Of a DNA stretch of 64,000 nt, positions 33,610 to 42,467 are shown piece by piece. Location: contig NC_017910.1 in NCBI RefSeq assembly GCF_000262305.1, positions 1,612,001 through 1,676,000 on the forward strand. The letters are read 5' to 3'. The stretch is from Shimwellia blattae DSM 4481 = NBRC 105725 (GTDB lineage: Bacteria > Pseudomonadota > Gammaproteobacteria > Enterobacterales > Enterobacteriaceae). Positions within the stretch are counted from its first letter, which is position 1; each line of letters starts with the position of its first letter. The position numbers were made by a program, and so were the translations under genes. The notes below the pieces were generated by a model. The model made no database searches, had not been told where the DNA came from, and worked only from the letters and a program-made list of their open reading frames with translations.

Positions 33610-35538
33610 ATGCCTGTTATTACTCTTCCTGATGGCAGCCAGCGTGCTTACGACCACGCTGTCAGTGTTATGGATGTGGCCCTGGATATCGGCCCGGGTC
33701 TGGCGAAAGCCTGCATCGCAGGTCGCGTGAATGGTGAGCTGGTTGATGCCTGCGACCCGATTGAGCAGGACGCCACCCTGGCGATTATCACTGCGAAAAA
33801 CGAAGAAGGGCTGGAGATTATCCGCCACTCTTGCGCGCACCTGTTAGGCCATGCCATCAAGCAGCTGTGGCCCAATACCAAAATGGCTATCGGCCCGGTT
33901 ATCGACAACGGTTTCTACTACGATGTTGATCTTGACCACACCCTGACCCAGGAAGACATTGACCAGCTCGAAAAGCGGATGCACGAGCTGGCAGATACAG
34001 ATTACGACGTCATCAAGAAAAAAGTCAGCTGGCAGGAAGCCCGCGATACCTTTGTCAGTCGCGGTGAAGACTACAAAGTGGCGATTCTTGATGAGAACAT
34101 CAGCCATGACGATAAACCCGGGTTGTACCATCACCAGGAATATATCGATATGTGCCGGGGCCCCCATGTGCCAAACATGCGCTTCTGCCATAACTTCAAG
34201 CTGATGAAAACCGCCGGTGCCTACTGGCGCGGCGACAGCGACAACAAAATGCTGCAGCGTATCTACGGCACCGCATGGGCAGATAAAAAAGCGCTGAATG
34301 CGTATCTGCAGCGCCTGGAAGAGGCCGCAAAACGCGACCACCGTAAAATCGGTAAGCAGCTTGACCTGTACCATATGCAGGAAGAAGCGCCGGGCATGGT
34401 GTTCTGGCACAACGACGGCTGGACCATCTTCCGCGAGCTGGAAGTGTTTGTGCGCTCCAAGCTCAAAGAGTACCAGTATCAGGAAGTAAAAGGTCCGTTT
34501 ATGATGGACCGGGTGCTGTGGGAAAAGACCGGCCACTGGGACAACTACAAAGACGCCATGTTCACCACCTCTTCTGAGAACCGTGAATACTGCATCAAAC
34601 CCATGAACTGCCCGGGCCACGTTCAGATCTTCAACCAGGGTCTGAAGTCTTACCGCGATTTGCCGCTGCGTATGGCGGAGTTCGGTAGCTGCCACCGTAA
34701 CGAGCCATCAGGTGCGCTGCACGGTCTGATGCGCGTGCGTGGCTTTACCCAGGATGATGCTCATATCTTCTGTACCGAAGATCAGGTGCGTGCTGAAGTC
34801 AACAGCTGCATCCGTATGGTCTATGATATGTACAGCACTTTCGGGTTCGAGAAAATTGTCGTGAAGCTCTCCACCCGTCCGGAAAAACGTATCGGTAGTG
34901 ACGCCACCTGGGATCGCGCTGAGGCGGATCTGGCGGCAGCCCTGGAAGAGAACCATATCCCGTTTGAATATCAGCCGGGTGAGGGCGCATTCTACGGTCC
35001 TAAGATTGAGTTCACGCTCTACGATTGCCTGGATCGTGCCTGGCAGTGTGGTACTGTTCAGCTGGACTTCTCGCTGCCGGCACGTCTGAGCGCGTCTTAT
35101 ATCGGCGAGAATAACGAGCGCCAGGTGCCGGTGATGATCCACCGCGCTATCCTGGGGTCTATGGAACGCTTCATCGGTATTCTGACGGAAGAGTTCGCAG
35201 GTTTCTTCCCGACCTGGCTGGCACCAGTCCAGGTGGTGATTATGAATATCACCGATAGTCAGTCTGAATACGTTAACGAACTGACCCGTAAACTGCAAAA
35301 TGCGGGCATTCGTGTGAAAGCAGACTTGAGAAATGAGAAGATAGGCTTTAAAATCCGCGAGCACACTTTACGTCGCGTCCCTTATATGCTGGTTTGCGGC
35401 GACAAAGAGGTAGAAGCAGGCAAAGTAGCCGTGCGTACCCGTCGCGGTAAAGACCTGGGTAGTCTGGACGTAAACGATGTGATTGAGAAGCTGCAACAAG
35501 AGATTCGCAGCCGCAGTCTTCAACAACTGGAGGAATAA
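33610..35538 (+). CDS. thrS: Threonyl-tRNA synthetase
   Basis: 642 aa, the E. coli length. TGS domain (about 1-60), editing domain with HxxxH (HSCAHLLGHAI, ~73) and the SAD histidine/cysteine cluster around 182-186 (CRGPH), then the class II catalytic core (MNCPGHVQIF with the zinc cysteine near 334) and C-terminal anticodon domain. The start codon follows AAGGAC. It heads thrS-infC-rpmI-rplT and is autoregulated via the leader hairpins. Confidence 0.98.
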   Translation: MPVITLPDGSQRAYDHAVSVMDVALDIGPGLAKACIAGRVNGELVDACDPIEQDATLAIITAKNEEGLEIIRHSCAHLLGHAIKQLWPNTKMAIGPVIDNGFYYDVDLDHTLTQEDIDQLEKRMHELADTDYDVIKKKVSWQEARDTFVSRGEDYKVAILDENISHDDKPGLYHHQEYIDMCRGPHVPNMRFCHNFKLMKTAGAYWRGDSDNKMLQRIYGTAWADKKALNAYLQRLEEAAKRDHRKIGKQLDLYHMQEEAPGMVFWHNDGWTIFRELEVFVRSKLKEYQYQEVKGPFMMDRVLWEKTGHWDNYKDAMFTTSSENREYCIKPMNCPGHVQIFNQGLKSYRDLPLRMAEFGSCHRNEPSGALHGLMRVRGFTQDDAHIFCTEDQVRAEVNSCIRMVYDMYSTFGFEKIVVKLSTRPEKRIGSDATWDRAEADLAAALEENHIPFEYQPGEGAFYGPKIEFTLYDCLDRAWQCGTVQLDFSLPARLSASYIGENNERQVPVMIHRAILGSMERFIGILTEEFAGFFPTWLAPVQVVIMNITDSQSEYVNELTRKLQNAGIRVKADLRNEKIGFKIREHTLRRVPYMLVCGDKEVEAGKVAVRTRRGKDLGSLDVNDVIEKLQQEIRSRSLQQLEE

Positions 35539-35541
35539 GGT

Positions 35542-36084
35542 ATTAAAGGCGGAAAACGAGTTCAAACGGCGCGTCCGAATCGTATTAATGGCGAAATTCG
35601 CGCGCAGGAAGTTCGCTTAACAGGTCTGGAAGGCGAGCAGCTTGGTATTGTCAGTCTGAGAGAAGCTCTGGAAAAAGCTGAAGAAGCCGGGGTGGACTTA
35701 GTCGAAATCAGCCCTAACGCCGAGCCGCCGGTTTGCCGTATAATGGACTACGGCAAGTTCCTCTATGAAAAGAGCAAATCTTCTAAGGAACAGAAGAAAA
35801 AGCAGAAAGTTATCCAGGTGAAGGAAATTAAATTCCGCCCTGGTACAGATGAAGGTGACTATCAGGTAAAACTCCGCAGCCTGATTCGCTTTCTCGAAGA
35901 TGGCGATAAGGCCAAAATCACACTGCGTTTCCGCGGTCGTGAGATGGCCCACCAGCAGATCGGTATGGAAGTGCTTAACCGCGTGAAAGACGATCTGGTT
36001 GATCTGGCAGTAGTCGAATCCTTCCCAACGAAGATCGAAGGCCGCCAGATGATCATGGTGCTCGCTCCTAAGAAGAAACAGTAA
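35542..36084 (+). CDS. infC: Translation initiation factor IF-3, AUU start
   Basis: 180 aa starting at the rare codon ATT (35542-35544), preceded by GGAGGAATAAGG. Translation from it gives MKGGKRVQTARPNRINGE, the family N-terminus. The AUU start underlies IF-3 autoregulation, since IF-3 discriminates against non-canonical starts. N-domain (about 1-80), lysine-rich linker (KSSKEQKKKQK) and C-domain with ribosome-contacting residues. Only 3 nt separate it from thrS. Promoters for the downstream genes lie inside thrS/infC in E. coli. Confidence 0.98.
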   Translation: MKGGKRVQTARPNRINGEIRAQEVRLTGLEGEQLGIVSLREALEKAEEAGVDLVEISPNAEPPVCRIMDYGKFLYEKSKSSKEQKKKQKVIQVKEIKFRPGTDEGDYQVKLRSLIRFLEDGDKAKITLRFRGREMAHQQIGMEVLNRVKDDLVDLAVVESFPTKIEGRQMIMVLAPKKKQ

Positions 36085-36177
36085 GGCCACCAAGTAATCC
36101 TGTCTGAGGGGCTTGCCTCTCAGACAAGGTTCGCCTTTGTTTCGTTTATTTAACAATGCGAAGTGGAAGTTAATAAG

Positions 36178-36375
36178 ATGCCAAAAATCAAAACCGTACG
36201 CGGTGCTGCTAAGCGCTTCAAAAAAACCGGTAAAGGTGGTTTTAAGCGCAAACACGCTAACCTGCGTCATATTCTGACTAAAAAAGCGACTAAGCGTAAA
36301 CGTCATCTGCGCCCGAAAGCCATGGTTTCCAAAGGCGATCTGGGTCTGGTAATTGCTTGCCTGCCGTACGCATAA
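36178..36375 (+). CDS. rpmI: 50S ribosomal protein L35
   Basis: 65 aa, strongly basic (MPKIKTVRGAAKRFKKTGKG). The ATG at 36178 follows AAGTGGAAGTTAATAAG. It lies 93 bp after infC in the IF3-L35-L20 operon. In E. coli, translation of rpmI and, by coupling, rplT is repressed by L20 binding in the leader and intergenic region. Confidence 0.98.
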   Translation: MPKIKTVRGAAKRFKKTGKGGFKRKHANLRHILTKKATKRKRHLRPKAMVSKGDLGLVIACLPYA

Positions 36376-36484
36376 GCCAATTTTTTAATTTAATCGCCCG
36401 ATCCATTTTGTGTTGCGGCCAGGCTCAGCGCCGTGGTCCCCAAAATGATGGGTAACAACAGAATATAGATACAGGAGAGAGCAT

Positions 36485-36841
36485 ATGGCTCGCGTAAAAC
36501 GTGGTGTAGTTGCCCGTGCACGTCACAAGAAAATTTTGAAACAAGCTAAAGGCTACTACGGTGCGCGTTCTCGCGTATACCGCGTTGCCTTCCAGGCTGT
36601 TATCAAAGCTGGTCAGTACGCTTACCGTGACCGTCGTCAGCGTAAGCGTCAGTTCCGTCAGCTGTGGATTGCACGTATCAACGCAGCAGCACGTCAGAAC
36701 GGTATCTCTTACAGCAAATTCATCAACGGCCTGAAAAAAGCCTCTGTTGAAATTGACCGTAAGATCCTGGCTGACATCGCTGTATTCGACAAAGTAGCAT
36801 TCACTGCTCTGGTCGAAAAAGCGAAATCAGCTCTGGCGTAA
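36485..36841 (+). CDS. rplT: 50S ribosomal protein L20
   Basis: 118 aa, Arg/Lys-rich N-terminal tail (MARVKRGVVARARHKKILKQ) and globular C-terminal domain (DIAVFDKVAFTALVEKAK). CAGGAGAGAG precedes the ATG. Besides its role in early 50S assembly it is the autorepressor of this operon. A terminator follows within 12 nt. Confidence 0.98.
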   Translation: MARVKRGVVARARHKKILKQAKGYYGARSRVYRVAFQAVIKAGQYAYRDRRQRKRQFRQLWIARINAAARQNGISYSKFINGLKKASVEIDRKILADIAVFDKVAFTALVEKAKSALA

Positions 36842-36851
36842 GCCAGTTAAG

Positions 36852-36881
36852 AGAGGGAGCCTGGCTCCCTCTTCTTGTTTT
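36852..36881 (+). terminator. Terminator after rplT
   Basis: AGAGGGAGC/GCTCCCTCT, a 9-bp perfect stem with a 3-nt loop, followed by TCTTGTTTT. Confidence 0.85.
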
Positions 36882-36970
36882 ATCTGTATCACTATCAGTA
36901 GATTGACATTTCCCGGTAAACGTTTTTGAATAGAACGCTTACGATAAGCGCCACACAAGGTAACGCAAGC

Positions 36971-37015
36971 ATGAATGCTGCTATTTTCCGCTTCTTTTTT
37001 TACTTTAGCACCTGA
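36971..37015 (+). CDS. pheM: pheST operon leader peptide PheM
   Basis: 14-residue [17 protein letters not shown], identical to the E. coli leader, with five phenylalanine codons. Ribosome stalling at the Phe codons when charged tRNA-Phe is scarce shifts the downstream RNA from terminator to antiterminator and raises pheST expression. Confidence 0.97.
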
Positions 37016-37018
37016 ACC

Positions 37019-37086
37019 CGGGAGGCTAGCGCGTGAGAGAAGAAACGGAAAACAAGCGCCAGAGCCTCCTTATGGAGGCTTTTTTT
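37019..37086 (+). promoter_or_regulatory. pheST transcription attenuator
   Basis: The terminator hairpin AGCCTCC/GGAGGCT (37063-37080) is followed by seven T residues. The upstream GGGAGGCT (37019-37026) can pair with the 5' terminator strand AGCCTCC, giving the competing antiterminator. It lies 48 nt after the pheM stop and about 70 nt before pheS. Confidence 0.9.
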
Positions 37087-37156
37087 ATACCTGACGTTTT
37101 CGCCTTTTGAATAAGACCAACGACTCCGGCTACCGTGCCGGCATAAGAGGAATACC

Positions 37157-38140
37157 ATGCCACATCTCGCAGAGCTGGTTGCCAGTGCAAAGGCAGCCAT
37201 TCACGATGCCCAGGATGTTGCCGCGTTAGATACTGTACGCGTCGAATACTTAGGCAAAAAAGGGCATTTGACCCTTCAGATGACCACCCTGCGTGACCTG
37301 CCTCCCGAAGAGCGTCCCGCTGCCGGTGCGGTAATCAACGAAGCGAAAGAGCAGGTACAACAGGCCCTGAACGCCCGTAAATCTGAGCTGGAATCCGCTG
37401 CCCTGAACGCGCGCCTGGCGCAAGAGACCATTGATATTTCTCTGCCGGGGCGCCGTATTGAGAATGGCGGCCTGCATCCGGTCACCCGCACGATTGATCG
37501 CATCGAGCACTTCTTCGGCGAGCTGGGCTTTACCGTGGCAACCGGCCCGGAAATCGAAGACGATTACCACAACTTTGATGCCCTGAACATTCCCGGCCAC
37601 CACCCGGCGCGCGCGGACCACGACACCTTCTGGTTCGATGCCACCCGCCTGCTGCGTACCCAGACCTCCGGCGTGCAGATTCGCACCATGGAGCACCAGC
37701 AGCCGCCGATCCGCATTATCGCCCCGGGCCGGGTATACCGTAACGACTACGACCAGACCCACACCCCGATGTTCCACCAGATGGAAGGGCTGATTGTTGA
37801 TAAAAACATCAACTTCACCAACCTCAAAGGCACCCTGAACGACTTCCTGCGTAACTTCTTTGAAGAAGATCTGCAGGTGCGTTTCCGCCCGTCTTATTTC
37901 CCGTTTACCGAACCGTCTGCCGAAGTGGACGTGATGGGCAAAAACGGCAAATGGCTGGAAGTGCTGGGCTGCGGCATGGTGCACCCGAACGTTCTGCGTA
38001 ATGTGGGTATTGATCCGGAAGTTTACTCCGGCTTCGCCTTCGGGATGGGGATGGAGCGTCTGACCATGCTGCGTTATGGCGTGACCGATCTGCGCTCGTT
38101 CTTCGAAAATGACTTACGTTTCCTCAAACAGTTTAAATAA
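37157..38140 (+). CDS. pheS: Phenylalanyl-tRNA synthetase alpha subunit
   Basis: 327 aa. N-terminal coiled coil (about 1-90), then the class II catalytic core: motif 1 around TGPEIEDDYHNFDALNIPGH, motif 2 RVYRNDYDQTHTPMFHQMEG and motif 3 GFAFGMGMERLTMLRYG. It forms the alpha2-beta2 enzyme with PheT, whose gene starts 14 nt later. Confidence 0.98.
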   Translation: MPHLAELVASAKAAIHDAQDVAALDTVRVEYLGKKGHLTLQMTTLRDLPPEERPAAGAVINEAKEQVQQALNARKSELESAALNARLAQETIDISLPGRRIENGGLHPVTRTIDRIEHFFGELGFTVATGPEIEDDYHNFDALNIPGHHPARADHDTFWFDATRLLRTQTSGVQIRTMEHQQPPIRIIAPGRVYRNDYDQTHTPMFHQMEGLIVDKNINFTNLKGTLNDFLRNFFEEDLQVRFRPSYFPFTEPSAEVDVMGKNGKWLEVLGCGMVHPNVLRNVGIDPEVYSGFAFGMGMERLTMLRYGVTDLRSFFENDLRFLKQFK

Positions 38141-38154
38141 GGCAGGACTATCCA

Positions 38155-40542
38155 ATGAAATTCAGTGAACTCTGGTTACGCGAATGGGTAAATCCGGCCA
38201 TTGACAGTGACGCGCTGTGCAGCCAGATAACCATGGCCGGTCTGGAAGTGGACGGTACTGAAGCCGTTGCCGGTGCGTTTAATGGTGTTGTCGTCGGTGA
38301 AGTGGTGGAGTGCGCCCAGCACCCGAACGCAGACAAACTGCGGGTGACAAAAGTTAATGTGGGCGGCGAACGCTTGCTGGATATCGTCTGTGGCGCGCCA
38401 AACTGCCGCCAGGGCCTGCGCGTGGCGGTCGCCACCATTGGTGCCGTACTGCCGGGCGATTTCAAAATCAAAGCCGCCAAACTGCGCGGTGAGCCCTCTG
38501 AAGGGATGCTGTGCTCCTACTCGGAGCTGGGCATTTCTGATGACCACAGCGGCATTATCGAACTGCCGGCGGATGCCCCCATCGGTACGGATATCCGTGA
38601 ATACCTGAAGCTGGACGATACCGCCATTGAAGTCAGCATCACCCCGAACCGGGCAGACTGCCTGAGCATCATCGGGATTGCCCGGGATGTGGCAGTGCTG
38701 AACAAAATGACCCTGAACGCACCGGATATCGCCCCGGTAGCGGCCACCATCAGCGACACGCTGCCGATCCGCGTTGAAGCCACCAGCGCCTGCCCGCGCT
38801 ACCTGGGCCGGGTTATCAAAGGCATTAATGTGAAGGCCGCCACGCCGTTGTGGATGAAAGAAAAACTGCGCCGCTGCGGGATCCGCTCCATTGACCCGGT
38901 AGTAGACGTGACTAACTACGTCCTGCTGGAGCTGGGCCAGCCGATGCACGCTTTCGATCTGAACCGTATTGACGGCGGGATCGTGGTGCGTATGGCGGAA
39001 GAGGGCGAGAAACTGGTCCTGCTTGACGGCAGCGAAGCGACCCTGAAAGCCGACACTCTGGTGATTGCTGACCATAAAAAAGCCCTCGCCATGGGCGGTA
39101 TCTTCGGCGGTGAACATTCCGGCGTCAGTGAAGAGACCCGGGACGTGATGCTGGAGTGTGCCTTCTTTAACCCGCTGGCTATCACCGGCCGCGCCCGTCG
39201 CCATGGCCTGCATACGGATGCCTCCCACCGTTATGAGCGCGGTGTGGATCCGACCCTGCAGTTCAAAGCCCTGGATCGCGCGACCCGCCTGCTGATGGAT
39301 ATCTGCGGCGGTAACGCAGGCCCGGTTATCGACCAGACCAGCCAGGCAGATTTACCGAAGCGTGCCACCATCACCCTGCGTCGCAGTAAGCTGGATCGCC
39401 TGATTGGCTACCACATTGATGACGCCCAGGTGACCGATATTCTGACCCGTCTGGGCTGTGAAGTGACTGTGGGCCAGGATCAGTGGCAGGCCGTGGCGCC
39501 GGGCTGGCGTTTTGATATGGAAATCGAAGAAGACCTGGTGGAGGAAGTTGCCCGCCTGTTCGGTTACGACAATATCCCCAACACCCCGGTACAGGCCGGT
39601 CTGGTGATGGGCAGCCATCGCGAAGCGGTACTGCCCATGAAGCGGGTGAAAACCATGCTGGTGGACAAAGGCTACCAGGAAGTGATCACCTACAGCTTTG
39701 TGGATCCGAAAATCCAGCAGCTGCTGCACCCGGGTGAAGAAGCGCTTCTGCTGCCAAGCCCTATCTCCAGCGAAATGTCCGCCATGCGTCTTTCCCTGTG
39801 GACCGGTCTGCTGAGCACGGTTATCTATAACCAGAACCGCCAGCAGGGGCGCGTGCGCCTGTTTGAAACCGGGCTGCGCTTTGTGCCGGATACCAACGCA
39901 GATCTCGGCATTCGCCAGGATGTGATGCTGGCCGGTGTGATTTGCGGTAACCGCTATGAAGAGCACTGGGATCTGGCGAAAGGCAGTGTCGACTTCTATG
40001 ATTTGAAAGGCGATCTGGAATCGGTACTGGAGCTGACCGGTAAATTATCCGAAATTGAGTTCCGGGCAGAAGCCATTGCGGCACTGCATCCGGGCCAGAG
40101 TGCGGCGATTTATCTTGATGGCGTACGTATCGGATTTATCGGCGTTATTCATCCGGAGCTGGAGCGCAAGCTGGACCTGAACGGCCGCACGCTGGTGTTT
40201 GAGCTGCTGTGGGATGCGCTGGCAGACCGCGTCGTACCGCAGTCTCAGGGGGTTTCCCGCTTCCCGTCTAACCGTCGCGATATCGCGGTTGTGGTAGCCG
40301 AAAATGTGCCCGCAGCGGATGTTTTGGCAGAGTGTAAGAAAGTTGGCGTAAATCAGGTAGTTGGCGTAAACTTATTTGACGTGTACCGTGGCAAGGGCGT
40401 GGCCGAAGGCTATAAGAGCCTGGCTATCAGCCTGATCCTGCAGGATTCCGGCCGTACACTCGAAGAAGAGGAGATTGCCGCTACCGTTGCCAAATGTGTA
40501 GAGGCACTAAAAGAGCGATTCCAGGCATCATTGAGGGATTGA
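38155..40542 (+). CDS. pheT: Phenylalanyl-tRNA synthetase beta subunit
   Basis: 795 aa. N-terminal tRNA-binding/EMAP-like domain (about 39-148; GVVVGEVVECAQHPNADKLR), B3/B4 editing domain (about 210-360; HGLHTDASHRYERGVDP), B5 (about 400-475), catalytic-like core, and C-terminal FDX-ACB anticodon-binding domain (about 700-795; RFPSNRRDIAVVV). Full length and co-transcribed with pheS. Confidence 0.98.
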   Translation: MKFSELWLREWVNPAIDSDALCSQITMAGLEVDGTEAVAGAFNGVVVGEVVECAQHPNADKLRVTKVNVGGERLLDIVCGAPNCRQGLRVAVATIGAVLPGDFKIKAAKLRGEPSEGMLCSYSELGISDDHSGIIELPADAPIGTDIREYLKLDDTAIEVSITPNRADCLSIIGIARDVAVLNKMTLNAPDIAPVAATISDTLPIRVEATSACPRYLGRVIKGINVKAATPLWMKEKLRRCGIRSIDPVVDVTNYVLLELGQPMHAFDLNRIDGGIVVRMAEEGEKLVLLDGSEATLKADTLVIADHKKALAMGGIFGGEHSGVSEETRDVMLECAFFNPLAITGRARRHGLHTDASHRYERGVDPTLQFKALDRATRLLMDICGGNAGPVIDQTSQADLPKRATITLRRSKLDRLIGYHIDDAQVTDILTRLGCEVTVGQDQWQAVAPGWRFDMEIEEDLVEEVARLFGYDNIPNTPVQAGLVMGSHREAVLPMKRVKTMLVDKGYQEVITYSFVDPKIQQLLHPGEEALLLPSPISSEMSAMRLSLWTGLLSTVIYNQNRQQGRVRLFETGLRFVPDTNADLGIRQDVMLAGVICGNRYEEHWDLAKGSVDFYDLKGDLESVLELTGKLSEIEFRAEAIAALHPGQSAAIYLDGVRIGFIGVIHPELERKLDLNGRTLVFELLWDALADRVVPQSQGVSRFPSNRRDIAVVVAENVPAADVLAECKKVGVNQVVGVNLFDVYRGKGVAEGYKSLAISLILQDSGRTLEEEEIAATVAKCVEALKERFQASLRD

Positions 40543-40546
40543 ACCT

Positions 40547-40846
40547 ATGGCGCTTACAAAAGCTGAAATGTCAGAATATCTGTTTGATAAGCTAGGGCTT
40601 AGCAAGCGGGATGCCAAAGAGCTGGTTGAACTGTTTTTCGAAGAGATCCGTCGCGCTCTGGAAAATGGGGAGCAGGTGAAGCTCTCTGGTTTTGGTAACT
40701 TTGACTTGCGCGACAAAAACCAACGTCCAGGACGCAATCCGAAGACGGGGGAAGATATTCCCATTACGGCTCGCCGGGTGGTGACCTTCAGACCCGGGCA
40801 GAAGTTAAAAAGCCGGGTTGAGAACGCAACGCCGAAAGACGAATAA
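40547..40846 (+). CDS. ihfA: Integration host factor subunit alpha
   Basis: 99 aa HU/IHF family DNA-bending protein. The beta-arm DNA-intercalation proline region reads NFDLRDKNQRPGRNPKTGED, with ITARRVVTFRPGQKLK after it. It begins 4 nt after the pheT stop, and GAGGGATTG in the pheT 3' end is the ribosome-binding site. It pairs with IhfB to bend DNA at promoters, origins and att sites. Confidence 0.98.
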   Translation: MALTKAEMSEYLFDKLGLSKRDAKELVELFFEEIRRALENGEQVKLSGFGNFDLRDKNQRPGRNPKTGEDIPITARRVVTFRPGQKLKSRVENATPKDE

Positions 40847-40862
40847 CTGACGTCATCCAAAA

Positions 40863-40884
40863 GGCCGCCTTGTGCGGTCTTTTT
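40863..40884 (+). terminator. Terminator after ihfA
   Basis: GGCCGC/GCGGTC stem (one G-T pair) with loop CTTGT followed by TTTTTC. Confidence 0.8.
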
Positions 40885-40914
40885 CTTGCCGGGTATCGTC
40901 TTCCTGCCACAGAC

Positions 40915-40951
40915 AAAAGCGCCTGGCGGTAGCCCGTCAGGCGCTTTTTTT
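40915..40951. terminator. Bidirectional terminator between ihfA and the RidA-like gene
   Basis: AAAAGCGCCTG...CAGGCGCTTTTTTT: a strong stem flanked by A and T runs. It serves the minus-strand RidA-like gene and backs up the ihfA terminator. Confidence 0.85.
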
Positions 40952-40974
40952 CGCAGAATAACGGCCCGGGCCGG

Positions 40975-41331
40975 TTATGCGGATTTAACGGCGGTGACCA
41001 TCACCTCAACCAGGATATCCGGGCGGGCCATATCGGCCTGCACGGCAGCCCGTGCCGGGCTGAAGCCCTCGGGCAGCCAGGCAACCCACTCCTCATTAAA
41101 GCTGTCAAAGTCCCGGGCGATATCCTTTAACCACACCTGGGCGCTGAGCAGGTGGCGCTTATCGCTACCGGCTTCCAGCAGCAGGGCGTCAATCTTCTCA
41201 AACACTTCGCGGGTTTGCTGGCTGATATCCGCATCGCGGGTTTTCGGCGTTTGCCCGGAGAGAAAAACCAGGTTGCCATACTCAACGCTGGCGGAAAGAC
41301 GGGGTTTGGGATTATTGCGTTTAATTGTCAT
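40975..41331 (-). CDS. RidA/YjgF-family protein
   Basis: 118 aa single-domain RidA-like protein (EYGNLVFLSGQTPKTRDADI; KRHLLSAQVWLKDIARDFDS; ARAAVQADMARPDILVEVMV). The arginine at SPARAAV matches the substrate-carboxylate arginine of active RidA. The family includes enamine/imine deaminases and non-catalytic members. I use ATG 41331; an ATG five codons upstream is possible, and neither has a good ribosome-binding site. In E. coli ihfA is followed directly by btuC, so this is an inserted gene, on the opposite strand to its neighbours. Confidence 0.85.
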   Translation of the reverse strand: MTIKRNNPKPRLSASVEYGNLVFLSGQTPKTRDADISQQTREVFEKIDALLLEAGSDKRHLLSAQVWLKDIARDFDSFNEEWVAWLPEGFSPARAAVQADMARPDILVEVMVTAVKSA

Positions 41332-41462
41332 GCGCTTTGTTTCCATGTCAGAGCATCTTGAGTTATCAACTATAACCGTTCAGCACCCAACGACAAATTG
41401 CTTTTCTCCCCCGCACGCCCCCCGTAGAATTCGCGGTATCTTAAGCGAACCTGACATAACCT

Positions 41463-42443
41463 ATGCTGTCTTTTGCCCGAACCCAACAACGCTACAATCG
41501 CTACTGGCTGGCGGCGCTCACGCTGCTGTTGCTGGTGAGCTTTGTCTTCAGCCTGTGCGCCGGGGAGCAGTGGATTGGCCCGCAACACTGGCTTACGGAC
41601 AGCGGCAAGCTGTTTGTCTGGCAGATCCGCCTGCCGCGCGCTCTGGCCGTACTGCTGGTGGGCGGTGCCCTGGCCCTGACCGGCACGCTGATGCAGGCGC
41701 TGTTTGCCAACCCGCTGTCTGAGCCCGGCCTGCTGGGGGTGTCTAACGGGGCAGGGGTAGCGCTGGTGGCCGGGCTGTTTATCGGGGGCGGTTACTGGCC
41801 GGGCTGGGCGCTGGGGGTGTGCGCCATTCTGGGGGCACTGCTTATTACCCTGATTTTGCTGCGCTTTGCCCGCCGCCATCTTTCTACCGGCCGGTTGCTG
41901 CTGGCCGGTGTGGCGCTGGGGATCATCTGTAGCGCCATGATGACCTGGGCGGTCTATTTCAGCACCAGCATGGATCTGCGCCAGCTGATGTACTGGATGA
42001 TGGGCGGCTTTGGCGGGGTGGACTGGGGCCAGGGCTGGCTGATGCTGGCCCTGCTACCGGTAATGGTGTGGCTGTGTACCCTCGGGCATCCGCTTAATTT
42101 ACTGGCCCTGGGGGAGAGCAGCGCCCGGCAACTGGGGGTCTCTGTATCGGCCTGGCGTAACCTGCTGGTGCTGGCAACCGGCTGGCTGGTGGGGGTGAGC
42201 GTGGCGCTGGGCGGTGCTATCGGGTTTATTGGCCTGGTGGTTCCCCATATGCTGCGGCTATGCGGGCTGACGGACCACCGGGCCTTGTTACCCGCCAGTA
42301 TGCTCGCTGGTGGCGGCATACTGCTGCTGGCCGATATTCTGGCCCGCCTGGCCATACCGGCAGCGGAGCTCCCTATCGGGGTGGTGACCGCTACCCTGGG
42401 GGCCCCGGTGTTTATCTGGCTGCTGTTAACGGCAAAACGCTGA
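41463..42443 (+). CDS. btuC: Vitamin B12 ABC transporter permease BtuC
   Basis: 326 aa FecCD-type permease with about 10 helices, E. coli length and close similarity (LCAGEQWIGPQHW; FARRHLSTGRLLLAGVALGI; YWMMGGFGGVDWGQGWLMLA). It contains the L-loop contacting BtuD (GESSARQLGVSVSAWRNL). In E. coli btuC-btuE-btuD are contiguous; here 3.5 kb of other genes separates btuC from btuE. Confidence 0.96.
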   Translation: MLSFARTQQRYNRYWLAALTLLLLVSFVFSLCAGEQWIGPQHWLTDSGKLFVWQIRLPRALAVLLVGGALALTGTLMQALFANPLSEPGLLGVSNGAGVALVAGLFIGGGYWPGWALGVCAILGALLITLILLRFARRHLSTGRLLLAGVALGIICSAMMTWAVYFSTSMDLRQLMYWMMGGFGGVDWGQGWLMLALLPVMVWLCTLGHPLNLLALGESSARQLGVSVSAWRNLLVLATGWLVGVSVALGGAIGFIGLVVPHMLRLCGLTDHRALLPASMLAGGGILLLADILARLAIPAAELPIGVVTATLGAPVFIWLLLTAKR

Positions 42444-42447
42444 TGCG

Positions 42448-42466
42448 CCCGGGGCTATTCCCCGGG
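42448..42466. terminator. Hairpin between btuC and the LysR-type gene
   Basis: CCCGGGG/CCCCGGG with loop CTATT, 4 nt after the btuC stop and 2 nt before the end of the convergent LysR-type gene. No T-run. It marks the left junction of the inserted cassette. Confidence 0.5.
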
Positions 42467-42467
42467 A

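Noticed and set aside
37019..37086. Attenuator as a riboswitch
   Set aside because: The Phe-rich leader peptide and competing hairpins fully explain the region as the known pheST attenuator.
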